Assembly (NCBI GenBank): GCA_028641055.1 | Contig: CM054062.1 | Location: 14,937,639-15,001,638 of the forward strand | Direction: 5' to 3' | Length of the DNA stretch: 64,000 nucleotides | Source: Alopecurus myosuroides | Taxonomy: Eukaryota; Streptophyta; Magnoliopsida; Poales; Poaceae | Part shown: piece after piece, positions 11,637-24,095 of the stretch | Numbering within the stretch: position 1 is the first letter of the stretch | Layout of the letters: every line of letters starts with the position of its first letter | Made by a program: the position numbers and the translations under genes | Notes under the pieces: generated by a model | What the model saw: the letters and a program-made list of their open reading frames with translations, nothing else | The model's database searches: none | Told to the model about the DNA's origin: nothing

Positions 11637-14516
11637 AAAAGCCACCCCTTTTTCCTCTATTTTTCTTTTATTTCCCGAAATCCAGAAAAACTGATCTGAG
11701 TCTTTATTTGTAAAATCCATAACAAATTGAAAATTGCTCCAATTTCAATGATTCAAGTTTCTGTGGATTCAGAATCTTGTGCTCTTTCTGTTAATGTCAA
11801 AGTTGCAATATGTTTCTGTTAAAATTTTTGCACGAAATAATTAAATACAGAAAATGCAATAAAAATTGGAAACTTTGGGAATTCATAACTTGAGTTCTGT
11901 TCATCCAAATTGAGCAAACTTGAGCTCTAAAAATTTGTCTTAACAAACTCTACACAGTGGTATTTTATTTGGTCACAATTGAATTAAATTTGAACATGTT
12001 TCCTTCTGTTTACTAAAAAGGGCAGAATAAAAATGCTTATGAAAAATTTCATAATTAATTCAATAATGATCCAAAAATTATGTTTAATAGCTCAAAATGT
12101 TCATTGAAACATTTTATACATGTTTTCAAACTTTTCAATACAATTTGTTTACTGTTTTCCCTAATTAAACGTGGTACAACAATTCAATGCTTTAATTACA
12201 CCTTTTAAATTGCAAAATTCATAACTTGGGCAATTCAAATCCAATTCCAACATGTAAAATATGTTTTCCATGAAAAATTGAATAAGCTTTCCAAATATCA
12301 ACTTTGTTTTCTGTTTTGAACAATTTAAATTGCTGAAAACAACTATTTCTTAATTAATGCATTAAAATTGTCAATTTAATAACTTGCTCATCTAGAATCC
12401 AAATTCAACAAATGAAATATGTATTCCATCTAAAATTTTGTGTTCTTTCCAAATATAAATTTTATTATCTGTTTTGAACATTTAAAATTGGTGAAAACAA
12501 CAAATGTTTGTTTAAATCATTTAAAATGCCAAAGTTCATAACTTAATAAATAAAATTCCGAACTTGGTAAACAACATATCAAACTGAAGCTATTGTTGTT
12601 TTCTTATTGTTTTCATCATCCATGCATCATTCTAATAAACTTTCACATGATGGTTATTTGTAGATCATTTAATTCAACATTAATTCATGGGCTTTTCCAT
12701 ATGCAATCCAAATTGCATATGGGCCCATTTAAATATGTTTACCATGTTAACTGGTTTACTTTGATGCATCAATTAATTGTCATGCATCCATATCTTGATC
12801 ATGCTGGATCTTTTGCCGTAGAAGTAATTGTTGCATCCGGTGTTTGTTCTAGTTCGTTGCTTCTTCGCGGATAGGACGCTGAGATGATGTGAGCAACGAC
12901 AAGTTCGGATGTACCTCTACTTGCTGGATTCCAGGCAAGTATACTCACTTGCTACCCATGTTGCCTTTCCTCACTTGTTACCGATTATTTCCGTTGTCTT
13001 TATGCTAGCCTAGTATTTTCGATGCTTGTGTTACGATCCCATCACATGTTTACCCTGCTGCCACGATATTGCCTTACCTCCAGACCTATAACCCTGTTGT
13101 TTGTTGGCCTGTGTCGTACTAGCATGCTTAGGTTTGCTTGCGCTCTAGTCCTGTTGTCCTTTTGTTCTATCACCTGTTTAGTTGATAGTTGGGCTTGTCT
13201 TAATCAACAACATGTTAATGTTTTGGGTAATAATAATTTGATGATAAGGCACCGGTAGGAGGCCCGGCGTGGTTTTGAGGCCTGCTAGTGTCGAACTTAA
13301 TTAGGAAAAGGGTCTTGTCCTCCGATCCATGATGAGCGCGCTAACCGCATGTGGGAAGCGAGTATGGGCGCCCCCCGCAACTTTGATTCGATTCGCATCT
13401 CGTCCAAATCGCCTCATTTAGTTCGGGTTTTCCATTTGCCGCATGCATATGCAGGTGCGAACCCTTGGCGCCAGAGTGGAACTTTTGTAGTCGGCATTTA
13501 GGGAGACACGTTCTTAGAGTGCTATGAGGGTCCCCTTTTCTTCGTGGGGCTTGATTAGCCGTGCGCTCAATTGCACGGGGTTCTTTGGGCTTGATGCGAA
13601 GAAGAGTTGGGTTGTGTTGAGTGCCTCGCTTGGTGGAAGTGCATTTCCATCTGGCGGGTCATTCTTACGTGTACGGCCAAATTGGTGCATCCCTGCAGGG
13701 TTAAATCTTCTCGAGAAGCCGTGTTGTCCGCGGTTATGGATGACTTGGTGAAAGTGCTGGCTAACAAGTACTCAGACAACTTACACTTAACGATGATAAC
13801 TTGACTAGTAATATAGATTACCTCCACCATAAAAATGAATGTCACCTTAATCAACCGTGTGAGTTTCCTTGGGTTGCTTCCTTAGTAGGGGGTAACATTG
13901 GATGGGTATTGTTTGGTGAGTAGTTGTAGTTGGTTCTGATACGCTATCTTATCCCTTTCTTTTAGCCGGATGTTGTAGCGCGTCTCTGTAGTTAGTTAGT
14001 GCAGCCCGCTGCCGCTTCTTTGCAATAATCCCTTCCTTTCCGTTGTACCCAAAGTATTTGTATCTTGTGATGATTGGTTACGCTGGTATCTTGTGAGTAT
14101 GGGTTATCCACTTGCCAGTACTTAACCGTACTGACCCACGAATCCATTTCGTGGCTGCATATTCCACATTGCAGTCAACAGGTTTGAAGTCTGACGACGT
14201 TAGCTTGGGAATCCCTCCGGCTTGGCCTAGGCAGGGATTGGACGCCATCGGTTATCTTCAGGACTCTTAGTCCAATTTGTATCTTGTCCGTAGTCGGACA
14301 CTATGTTGTTTCTTCCGTTGTTATTTGGATCTTTGTATTGTATCAGTGGTATCCTTGACTCGTTTGAGTCATCTTGTATATACCTCCTCTGTTGTTGTTG
14401 TGGATTATTCGTGAACTGTTGTAATGTTATCACAAGTGGCAACCTGGAATCGGTTATTATGAGGATTTTGGCGGAAATGCTGAAATCTGCATAGTGCCCG
14501 ATCTCGGGGCGTCACA

Positions 14517-15012
14517 AATGGTATCAGAGCATGGTTCCGATTCCCAATGTTGTTTCGATACGAATGGTTATCGAAGCAACGGGTCCGCAAAGCCTGTAGG
14601 ATAACCTCGCTAACGGTCGTGTTTCTAGAGTGTCAAAAACTATTTGTGCAAAACCTGTTTTGGAAACATCTCAATAGGATTCTTGTTTTCTCCTTATCTC
14701 TATTCTATTTCTCCTCCTACCTTATTTGTTTTGGAGTCTCTTCCCTTATCTATCTTTCAAAGTTTTAGGATCCTACGTGGGTGGACGTTTTCTGAGCCTT
14801 TAACCTAATAGGTTCGATCATCGGAAGATTCCTGGTGGGAGAACATCGTCGTCACTCCGAGCAAGAATCTCTTGTTAGTGGTGTCGAGAAGCCCTTGTTA
14901 GTGGTGTCGAGGAGATCAACTGGATGCCTGAAGAATCGATAGTCGAACTTCTTTCCCCTCCCGGGTTAGTGGGTGGATTGCGAGGGCGCAATCCCTTGTT
15001 AGTGGTGTCGTC
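14517..15012 (+). other. Reduced internal region of the derivative
   Basis: 496 bp without a supportable ORF. It carries three copies of an approximately 18-nt motif, CTTGTTAGTGGTGTCG, near 14871, 14893 and 14998. The sequence just before the 3' LTR is one of these copies (ending GTCGTC) and is not purine-rich, so the plus-strand primer site is unclear. Confidence 0.7.
14519..14534 (+). other. Primer binding site, tRNA-iMet type
   Basis: TGGTATCAGAGCATGG lies 2 nt after the LTR end. TGGTATCAGAGC is the common plant initiator-Met primer site, the same type used by the chromovirus and the giant-LTR element in this window. Confidence 0.88.
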
Positions 15013-18000
15013 TGTAACACCCGGAGGATTCCCCCCCCCCAACTAGATTTGGTTGTTTTTATTTTTGCATAGCATCATGCATCATATGCATTGCATTTGT
15101 TTTCAAACCAATCAAAACTTTCAAACCAATTTAATAAAATCAAACAATGCACTCTTGGTTCACACTCAAATTGTTTTCAATGAAATTGAAGTGGAATTAA
15201 TTTTTATGGCTTGGTTAAATGAAAATTCCTTTTATTGTGAATTCAAATTCAAAGTCAAAACTTTGGCACATTTTAAAATTTTCAAAAACAAAGAATCATG
15301 CACTTGGGCATCTGAAGTGGTTAATCCATTTAAAATTAAGTTCATGATTTTCAACCATCAAAAATTCCTTTCTTTTCTTACCTTTTCTATTTCAATAAGA
15401 AAGAAGAAAAAAAAACAAATCAAAGGGGGAGGCAGGCCAGCCCAAATGGGCCAGCCCACCTTCCTCCTTTCTAGCCCACCACGTCTTCTTCTCCGTACGG
15501 ACGTACTGGAGGTGGACGTCACCCTCCCCCACCATGGATCCCCACCTCCCACCTGCTCCCTCTCCCCCTCCTTATCTCCCCCCTCCTCCAAGCCCAAACC
15601 CTAACCCTAGGCCCTCCTATCTCCCTCCTGCCGCCGCCATCTCTTCCTCCCATCTCTCTCTGAATCCACTGAACCCCAGAAGAGACACCTCCATGGCTGA
15701 AGCTTGGAGCTCCTTGCGCCACCGCCACGCTCGCCGTCGAGCTGCACCGACCGCGGGAATGGAACCACCCCACCTCCCTCGTCGCCCTCGTACCCTCGGT
15801 CGGCCCGGAGAGGAGCCAGGGCCACCGCGCCGTCTCCGGTTGCCGCCGTCGACGCTGCGGCCAGAAGCTCCTCGTCGCCTGCTCCCGCTCGCCTAGCCCT
15901 CGGTGAGCACCCCTCTGCCCTCCTTCTATCCCCCTCCGCTCCACGGTGCATCACGCAAAGCACGAACCCCCCCCCCCCCCCGGCATCCTCGCACGCCGGC
16001 CACAGCAGCAGATCGCGGCCAGTCGTCGCCGTCGTTTCCTGTCCTCGACGTGTTCAGTACCTGAACGTTGATTAGTTTCGTCAGTCCAGCCCGCACCCCC
16101 CCACCTCAAAACCATACGCCTCCTGTATCCATCACCAGCCGCAGCAGTAGCATAGTGGCTTGCGCCTCTGTACCGCAACCAGGAGGCCCCGGGTTCGAAT
16201 CTCCCCTTCCGCAGCAAAAGCCACCCCTTTTTCCTCTATTTTTCTTTTATTTCCCGAAATCCAGAAAAACTGATCTGAGTCTTTATTTGTAAAATCCATA
16301 ACAAATTGAAAATTGCTCCAATTTCAATGATTCAAGTTTCTGTGGATTCAGAATCTTGTGCTCTTTCTGTTAATGTCAAAGTTGCAATATGTTTCTGTTA
16401 AAAATTTTGCACGAAATAATTAAATACAGAAAATGCAATAAAAATTGGAAACTTTGGGAATTCATAACTTGAGTTCTGTTCATCCAAATTGAGCAAACTT
16501 GAGCTCTAAAAATTTGTCTTAACAAACTCTACACAGTGGTATTTTATTTGGTCACAATTGAATTAAATTTGAACATGTTTCCTTCTGTTTACTAAAAAGG
16601 GCAGAATAAAAATGCTTATGAAAAATTGCATAATAAATTCAATAATGATCCAAAAATTATGTTTAATAGCTCAAAATGTTCATTGAAACATTTTATACAT
16701 GTTTTCAACCTTTTCAATACAATTTGTTTACTGTTTTCCCTAATTAAAAGTGGTGCAATAATTCAATGCTTTAATTGCACCTTTTAAATTGCAAAATTCA
16801 TAACTTGGGCAATTCAAATCCAATTCCAACATGTAAAATATGTTTTCCATGCAAAATTGAATAAGCTTTCCAAATATCAACTTTGTTTTCTGTTTTGAAC
16901 AATTTAAATTGCTGAAAACAACTATTTCTTAATTAATGCATTAAAATTGTCAATTTAATAACTTGCTCATCTAGAATCCAAATTCAACAAATGAAATATG
17001 TATTCCATCTAAAATTTTGTGTTCTTTCCAAATATAAATTTTGTTATCTGTTTTGAACATTTAAAATTGGTGAAAACAACAAATGTTTGTTTAAATCATT
17101 TAAAATGCCAAAGTTCATAACTTAATAAATAAAATTCCAAACTTGGTAAACAACATATCAAACTGAAGCTATTGTTGTTTTCTTATTGTTCTTATCATCC
17201 ATGCATCATTCTAATCAACTTTCACATGATGGTTATTTGTAGATCATTTAATTCGACATTAATTCATGGGCTTTTCCATATGCAATCCAAATTGCATATG
17301 GGCCCATTTAAATATGTTTACCATGTCAACTGGTTTACTTTGATGCATCAATTAATTGTCATGCATCCATATCTTGATCATGCTGGATCTTTTGCCGTAG
17401 AAGTAATTGTTGCATCCGGTGTTTGTTCTAGTTCGTTGCTTCTTCGCGGATAGGACGCTGAGATGATGTGAGCAACGACAAGTTCGGATGTACCTCTACT
17501 TGCTGGATTCCAGGCAAGTATACTCACTTACTACCCATGTTGCCTTTCCTCACTTGTTACCGATTCTTTCCGTTGTCTTTATGCTAGCCTAGTATTTTCG
17601 ATGCTTGTGTTCCGATCCCATCACATGTTTACCCTGCTGCCACGATATTGCCTTACCTCCACACCTATAACCCTGTTGTTTGTTGGCCTGTGTCGTACTA
17701 GCATGCTTAGGTTTGCTTGCGCTCTAGTCCTGTTGTCCTTTTGTTTTATCACCTGTTTAGTTGATAGTTGGGCTTGTCTTAATCAACAACATGTTAATGT
17801 TTTGGGTAATAATAATTTGATGATAAGGCACCGGCAGGAGGCCCGACGTGGTTTTGAGGCCTGCTAGTGTCGAACTCAATTAGGAAAAGGGTCTTGTCCT
17901 CCGATCCATGATGAGCGCGCTAACCGCATGTGGGAAGCGAGTATGGGCGCCCCCCGCAACTTTGATTCGATTCACATCTCGTCCAAATCGCCTCATTTAG

Positions 18001-19095
18001 TTCGGGTTTTCCATTTGCTGCATGCATATGCAGGTGCGAACCCTTGGCGCCAGGGTGGAACTTTTGTAGTCGGCATTTAGGGAGACACGTTCTTAGAGTT
18101 CTATGAGGGTCCCCTTTTCTTCGTGGGGCTTGATTAGCCGTGCGCTCAATTGCACGGGGTTCTTTGGGCTTGATGCGAAGAAGAGTTGGGTTGTGTTGAG
18201 TGCCTCGCTTGGTGGAAGTGCATTTCCATCTGGCGGGTCATTCTTACGTGTACGGCCAAATTGGTGCATCCCTGCAGGGTTAAATCTTCTCGAGAAGCCA
18301 TGTTGTCCGCGGTTATGGATGACTTGGTGAAAGTGCTCGCTAACAAGTACTCAGACAACTTACACTTAACGATGATAACTTGACTAGTAATATAGATTAC
18401 CTCCACCATAAAAATGAATGTCACCTTAATCAACCGTGTGAGTTTCCTTGGGTTGCTTCCTTAGTAGGGGGTAACATTGGATGGGTATTGTTTGGTGAGT
18501 AGTTGTAGTTGGTTCTGATACGCTATCTTATCTCTTTCTTTTAGCCAGATGTTGTAGTGCGTCTCTGTTGTTAGTTAGTGCAGCCCGCTGCCGCTTCTTT
18601 GCAATAATCCCTTCCTTTCCGTTGTACCCAAAGTATTTGTATCTTGTGATGATTGGTTACGCTGGTATCTTGTGAGTATGGGTTATCCACTTGCCAGTAC
18701 TTAACCGTACTTACCCACGAATCCATTTCGTGGCTGCATATTCCACATTGCAGTCAACAGGTTTGAAGTCTGACGACGTTAGCTTGGGAATCCCTCCGGC
18801 TTGGCCTGGGCAGGGATTGGACGCCATCGGTTATCTTCAGGACTCTTAGTCCAATTTGTATCTTGTCCGTAGTCGGACACTATGTTGTTTCTTCCGTTCT
18901 TATTTGGATCTTTGTATTGTATCAGTGGTATCCTTGACTCGTTTGAGTCGTCTTGTATATACCTCCTCTGTTGTTGTTGTGGATTATTCGTGAACTGTTG
19001 TAATGTTATCACAAGTGGCAACCTGGAATCGGTTATTATGAGGATTTTGGCGAAAATGCTGAAATCTGCATAGTGCCCGATCTCGGGGCGTCACA
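15013..19095 (+). repeat. 3' LTR of the 4-kb-LTR derivative
   Basis: Near-identical partner of 10480-14516, starting TGTAACACCC and ending GGCGTCACA. It differs by scattered substitutions, by an extra segment near 15114, by about 19 bp near 15460, and by a long poly-C run at about 15966-15980. Telo-box at 15596-15610, tRNA-like segment at about 16139-16215, palindrome at about 18695-18711. Confidence 0.9.
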
Positions 19096-19100
19096 CTTTA
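19096..19100. other. Target site duplication CTTTA (right)
   Basis: Direct repeat of 10475-10479 immediately after the 3' LTR of the inserted element. Confidence 0.95.
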
Positions 19101-22100
19101 TTAAATTATTTTTGTCATGAGAAACCATAGGCTTTATACCTCTTTTTCCTTGGTATTAGTGGGCCCATAACCCACTGGGCCCATTGCATCTTGGTTGAGG
19201 ATGAAAATTCTCAACCATACATGTGTGAAAATAACATGTTTTATTATATGATAGATTGTTATTTTCCACCATGGAAAATAGATTGTTTGTTTCACTTATG
19301 CAAGTGAAAAGTTTATTTATTCTTTGTAAATACTAGTATGTTTATATGTGATTCATTTGGTAGCATAATATTCCTTAGGGGTATCATGTTAAGAAATGCT
19401 TCACTATTGTTTGCTTAAATTTAAATTTAATTGTTTGCTAATAGAATAATTATTTGTGATTGATAAATCTATGTGAATGATTTTTATTGAGTGTTTGGAT
19501 TTTTGAAAGTGTTTAGTAATTTTTTTGTTGAGTGCATAGCTACTAGTTGTGTGAATTATACTTTGTTTGCTTGCTATTTAATTAATTAGAAGAGCATGTA
19601 TTACTAGAATTGGTTTATGCTTGCTTAATAGATGTTTTCATAGAATTATTTTGGTGTTTGAGCTTACTATCATGTGTAAGATTTGTGTGATGTTAGTAGG
19701 TATATTTATGTTCATGACTTGCTTGTTAAGGGTTAAGCATCCTTGTAGCATTGTTTGCTTCTCTAGTACTGAACCAGTGTCACCACTAGAAATTGTGGTT
19801 TTGCTCTAGTATTGTTATCTTTTATTTTATGAGTGTGTGTTTTATTTTAGCATATTTAGGAAGTTATTAATTCTGTATTATGCCATGAATTCTTTAGTTT
19901 CATGTTGCTATAGTTGTAGAATACAATTGTTCCTTATAGCATGCTTGTGTAGATTTTCCATACTAGTATGCTATAAATGCAATCCTGTCTTTATGATTAT
20001 TTGATAGGAATATTATATTGAGTGATGATTGTGTTTTAGATTATTTTTATGGCTTGATATCATTGATTTTAGCTACTGGTTGTTTGTTATATTTTCATGA
20101 TTGATGGATTCCATAACTTCAAGTAGTCATAAGCATAGTCTATAACTAGCATATTCATCTCTTGTGTGTTTGCCTGCTGTTTGGAAATTGTCTGAGTGAT
20201 TGCCTTAGCATGAGTCTTATACTTATATTGTTTGTTGTGCTAGTGTTGTTGTTGTTGTGCTTAGTAGCATCTTTTTATCTAAGCATTAGTTTAAACATGA
20301 ACTTGTTGGTTATGATTGCCTATATGTTGCTAATACCCACTGCCATGGGCATTGCTTTGATGGATTGTAGTATTTTAGTAACCTCACCTTTTGTACCCAC
20401 AAGCTATATTTTTAGCATCTTGAATATCTTATTATGATAGTGGTACACACACTCCATATATGATATGTAAGATGTGGGATACGGTTTCTCAACCATATGC
20501 TTGTTTGACGATAGTTTTGTACCGTGAGAGTTATGTGAGGTAGTTTTCTTGATGACGTATAAGTGTTTACGCTAGTATAAGTTGCTTTCTGTATGTGTTG
20601 TTTAGTTTAGTTGTTTGGTATTTAGTTCTGAGTGTGTGTCTTTTATTCGTTTACGACGCTAGAAACCGAAGAAGGAGAAGAAGCAGTTGTGGAGCTGTGC
20701 GTCAAGTTCAAACTACTTCAAGGCGAGGGACACTAAGAAATTTAAGGCAAGCCATCCTGATGCTTGCTGTTATGATACACTTATCATTACCTATCATGCA
20801 TGTTTTACTTCTAAAAGTTTTACAAAACTTTGATTACAAAAAAAACTATTTTTTGTGTGACTACTATTATATATACTATTACTATAAAGTAGTTGATACT
20901 TGGTGTTACCAAGCCCATAGCCACCATATGGTATTTATTACTGGCACAAATATTAGTCCCTAAGTGGACACCCTAAAAATATGTTTTTTGCAAAACAAAG
21001 GATTTATGGAAAACCCGGAGAAAAGGCCGAGCCTTATTCACCGGAGGAACATTGGAGTGGTCATTTCTGGAAAAATGGTGTTTTACAAAAATGACACATA
21101 ACCTAGTCTTCGCCGGACAACCTTTACCGTACTGCCACCCTACCCCAACATGGGCATGGGGCCTAACTTGAAGTTTGTTCTTATTAGTGTGTGTTCTATC
21201 TTAATTGCTATAAGGGGACGGACTCCCTCGAACCGAATGTCGCCAAGTTTTGAAACGTGCGACATATAAAGTGTGGGATTAAGTTTCCCTCCGGATGCAT
21301 CTGTTGAGGCTCCTGTCTAGGCAGGGTGGGACCTGATGCCGGGGAGCATATACTCAACTGAAGGGATAGGCATATTCTAGCTTGAACATAGTGGATGGTT
21401 AGGATCAGTTATTTGATGTTTACATACTGTTGTTACAGTCTGTGGTTGTTCACGACGGATGTACTGGATCTGGTGGATGTGTACACCTCTGCAGAGTACA
21501 ACTATTTTGAAGTAGCCGCGTCCTCGGATATGGACAGTTGAATGGCCATGTAGCTAGCATTGTGTCAATGTTTTCAAAAAGGAGTTTTAAAAAAGGTGTT
21601 GGACTTATGAAGTATCGAAAGTAGGAATTAATGTACCGCGGAGGTACCATTGATGAAAAGCCAGAAGTTGTTTTTACAAAAAGTTTTGCAAAGAGAAAAC
21701 CTTCTTTTACAAAATGAGTTTATAAAAACTCTTATACATGTGATATCTACAAGATAAAGAAAACTATATTATTTTCTTTTGAAGTATCTTCTTCAACGAA
21801 GATACAGAGATTTTCAAAATCAACTATGATATGTCTTACATATATCATTGATAGTGAACCCTACTTATAGCCTACCTATTCCACCCTATAAGCATACTTG
21901 CATTGGGTAAGTTACATGATGGATGTCTTGCTGAGTACATTCAAATGTACACATATTGGTTTCGTCCCTGGTATCAACTTGCCAGACATCACGAAGGAGG
22001 CTCAGAAGGAGATCAACGAGGAGGAGTACGGAGCTGATGGCTTTGCGAACTAGGATCGTCTCCCGGTAAGCGGCATGTAGGTTAAGGCGTGACTTGGGCT

Positions 22101-22336
22101 CTACTACGTTGTCTGTTTAGTCTTCCGATGTGTGTGTTGTGTGTCTGCCCTGCGTGGCAGTTGTGTAGACTTGTTCATGTGACCATGTCTTTTTGTAAGT
22201 GTTTTATGCCACCGTGTAATGGATATTGTATCTGTGTACCAACTTGATATGTTGTTCACGACTGGTGTGATCTGGGATCGTGAATGTATGCATATAGAAG
22301 GTGTCCTTGAATAGTGGTTCTGAGGCGGACCTTACA
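19101..22336 (+). repeat. 5' giant LTR, second part
   Basis: Same length (3236 bp) as 28207-31442 and clearly homologous. A GAGTACATTCAAATGTAC palindrome lies at 21933-21950, and a coding-like segment of about 70 nt ending in TAG follows at about 21986-22052. It ends CTTACA at 22336. Confidence 0.88.
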
Positions 22337-22340
22337 GAGT

Positions 22341-22352
22341 TGGTATCAGAGC
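22341..22352 (+). other. Primer binding site of giant-LTR element, tRNA-iMet type
   Basis: TGGTATCAGAGC begins 5 nt after the LTR end (CTTACA, then GAGT). This is the plant initiator-Met type primer site. Confidence 0.88.
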
Positions 22353-22572
22353 TATCCTGACCTTAGGAGACCTTAATTAGCATGAACGTTAGCTAGTACT
22401 CTATCAATTAAAGTTATTAAAACCATGTCACTAAGATGACTATTTTCCAAAAGATTCTATATTCCATCCCCTCTGTGATTTTGAAAAACTCTATTTACAC
22501 TAAGTTAAGATGGAGCATCTTAAAACTTTGCACACTGTTACCTAACTTAATCTACCTTAAAATTTTGTGTAG

Positions 22573-23244
22573 ATGGCAGTTGTCTTCACCAAGTCCTTCC
22601 GGCTGGGATCGCATGCACCTTGCTACCGCCGCTTTGAGGAGGATTTGATCAAGATGACTCGCCTTATCGGTCGCCCACTACCTGAGTTGAAGGGATCCCA
22701 GATTCACCATGATGGACGAGAATTGTCCTGGTTGGTGGTCTGCATCATCCGTGCACCGTTGCTAGCACCGTCAACCACAGATATCACTTGGGAAGTTGTG
22801 GAGAACAGTTGGGAAGATGGTATCCTTAGAGTGATGCAGCTGACCATTGCCAAGCTCGCGAACTTCTTTCGCCGCAAGTTTGAAGGCACCCCCTATAGAT
22901 ACTTTCGAAGACGCGACGAGGATGACAAGCCATTAGAAGTCACTGGAGACTTTGTGTTTGCTCTTCACTTCCAGCACTTGGAGGGACAGCTGTACAACAC
23001 CCAACTCTCCCTCGACAAACTTAGGGCAGATTTCGATCTCCGAGGCAAAGAGATAGACCAGCTGGAGAAGGACCTGAATGTTTCTTCTGCTACCGAGCGT
23101 CGTCTCAAGGTACTGAAGAAAACCATGAAGTACACTGACTCCCAGCACCGCGCACGACTGAGATCCCTTCAGCTTCAGCTTGCAGCCAGCAAGACCAGAG
23201 TTGAAGAGTTGGAGGAACAGCTACGCGCTTCCTCAAGCACTTAG
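22573..23244 (+). CDS. Unrecognised 223-aa ORF1 with C-terminal coiled coil
   Basis: Intact ORF starting at the first good ATG after the primer site (MAVVFTKSF). I do not recognise the family. Residues about 1-125 look globular and mixed in character, with FRLGSHAPCYRRFEEDL near the N-terminus and WEVVENSWEDGILRVM in the middle. Residues about 130-220 are rich in Leu, Gln, Arg and Glu with heptad-like spacing (LEGQLYNTQLSLDKLRADF, LRSLQLQLAASKTRVEELEE), which predicts a long coiled coil. It has no zinc knuckle, protease or polymerase motif. It occupies the position of gag, so a particle-forming or RNA-packaging role is possible, but that is inference. Survival of an open 224-codon frame in an element whose LTRs have diverged noticeably suggests past selection. 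Confidence 0.72.
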   Translation: MAVVFTKSFRLGSHAPCYRRFEEDLIKMTRLIGRPLPELKGSQIHHDGRELSWLVVCIIRAPLLAPSTTDITWEVVENSWEDGILRVMQLTIAKLANFFRRKFEGTPYRYFRRRDEDDKPLEVTGDFVFALHFQHLEGQLYNTQLSLDKLRADFDLRGKEIDQLEKDLNVSSATERRLKVLKKTMKYTDSQHRARLRSLQLQLAASKTRVEELEEQLRASSST

Positions 23245-23579
23245 GATTGTTGTAGGATGTTAGGAGTTGTGTTATCTCCACCCAGACGCGTGTTTGTGTT
23301 TGTGTTGTGTGAACTCTGTTAGATCTATGTGTGTGCTAGTTGTGTTGTAAGCCTTATGCTTTAGCCGTGTGAACCTTTAAAGTATGTTATTCTTTATAAG
23401 TCTCTGTTCCATGTGTAAGATAGTCCTTGCTTGCGACTATGCTTGTCTCTTAGATGCTTGCTTGATTGTTGTGATACCTACCGTTCTCATCTCCGTTATG
23501 AGCCGGTATGTGTCACGAGTTTTCAAACCAAAACCACCTTTTTAGTTGCTCTCTCCTTATACCGTTCTTTGTCTTCAGC

Positions 23580-24095
23580 ATGGCCATCGATCTACCTCCA
23601 CCACCGGAGCCGACAGTTGCTCAACTGTTTTCCCTGTTGAAGGAAGAACGTGAAGCCGCTCGTGCTGAACACATAGCGACCCATGCTGCCCTGGAACAGT
23701 TGACTCAGCTTGTCACCACCAACACTGAGAATACTGCTATCCTTATGAGAGAGTACCAGCGCCTGCTTGCTGGAGAGAGCCGCAAACGGAAGATAGTGAC
23801 TCTAGGAGAACCTAGTTCTGGTGTGACTCGCAATTTCTTACCTGCGATGCCACAATCTTCAAGGAAGCATGTGAATGTCAAGCCTAGAACCACAGGTTGC
23901 TTTACCTGTGGGCAGGAAGGGCATTTCGTTCGCGATTGTTCCAAGAAGAACCGTGTTCTAGCTCATCCTGATGAACCCCAAGAAACCCAAGGTCCATCCC
24001 AGAAGAAACGCAGGAATCTGATGAGTGGACCTCGAGACCAAGATGATGTTGTAGAAGCACATGCGACTCATGGCATAGCCAATGGTACGTTTTAA
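23580..24095 (+). CDS. 171-aa ORF2 with CCHC zinc knuckle (nucleocapsid-like)
   Basis: ORF beginning ATGGCCATCGAT at 23580; the open frame extends 24 codons upstream but this is the best start. The N-terminus is proline-rich (LPPPPEPTV), then a helical, coiled-coil-prone stretch covers about residues 14-65. Near residue 110 is a CCHC knuckle, CFTCGQEGHFVRDC (CX2CX4HX4C), the nucleic-acid-binding motif of retroelement nucleocapsids. A basic segment (SQKKRRN) follows. The major capsid fold of plant gag is absent. It probably represents the nucleocapsid part of a former gag and could bind element RNA. It lies 335 bp after ORF1 in a different frame, so its translation would need a separate mechanism such as reinitiation or splicing. 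Confidence 0.75.
   Translation: MAIDLPPPPEPTVAQLFSLLKEEREAARAEHIATHAALEQLTQLVTTNTENTAILMREYQRLLAGESRKRKIVTLGEPSSGVTRNFLPAMPQSSRKHVNVKPRTTGCFTCGQEGHFVRDCSKKNRVLAHPDEPQETQGPSQKKRRNLMSGPRDQDDVVEAHATHGIANGTF

Larger units (their letters stand above)
10480..14516 (+). repeat. 5' LTR of the 4-kb-LTR derivative
   Basis: Starts TGTAACACCC and ends GGCGTCACA. Regions in order: AT-rich 5' third; GC-rich island about 10880-11640 with a telo-box (11026-11040) and a tRNA-like segment (about 11560-11636); AT-rich middle; about 12850-13800 with strong chromovirus LTR similarity; a CAGTAC...GTACTG palindrome at 14116-14133. It lacks an 18-bp segment present in the other LTR near 15114. Confidence 0.9.
10480..19095 (+). 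mobile_element. Non-autonomous LTR element, 4-kb LTRs with 496-bp internal region
   Basis: Two direct LTRs of 4037 and 4083 bp flank only 496 bp, with a perfect 5-bp target duplication. The internal region starts with a tRNA-iMet primer site, has no ORF and no recognisable polypurine tract. Its LTRs share extended sequence with those of the chromovirus at 33282-61729: for example about 13245-13805 aligns with the reverse complement of about 34150-34720, and 12590-12790 with about 35180-35400. This points to a deletion derivative that relies on chromovirus-type enzymes in trans. Confidence 0.88.

Noticed and set aside
20595..20963. 122-codon plus-strand ORF in the giant LTR
   Set aside because: The other LTR copy keeps only 83 codons (29688-29939) with a different end; no recognisable domain.
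22573..24095. ORF1 and ORF2 as one frameshifted gag
   Set aside because: 335 bp of unrelated spacer separates them, the capsid domain is missing and ORF1 does not resemble gag, so I list them separately.
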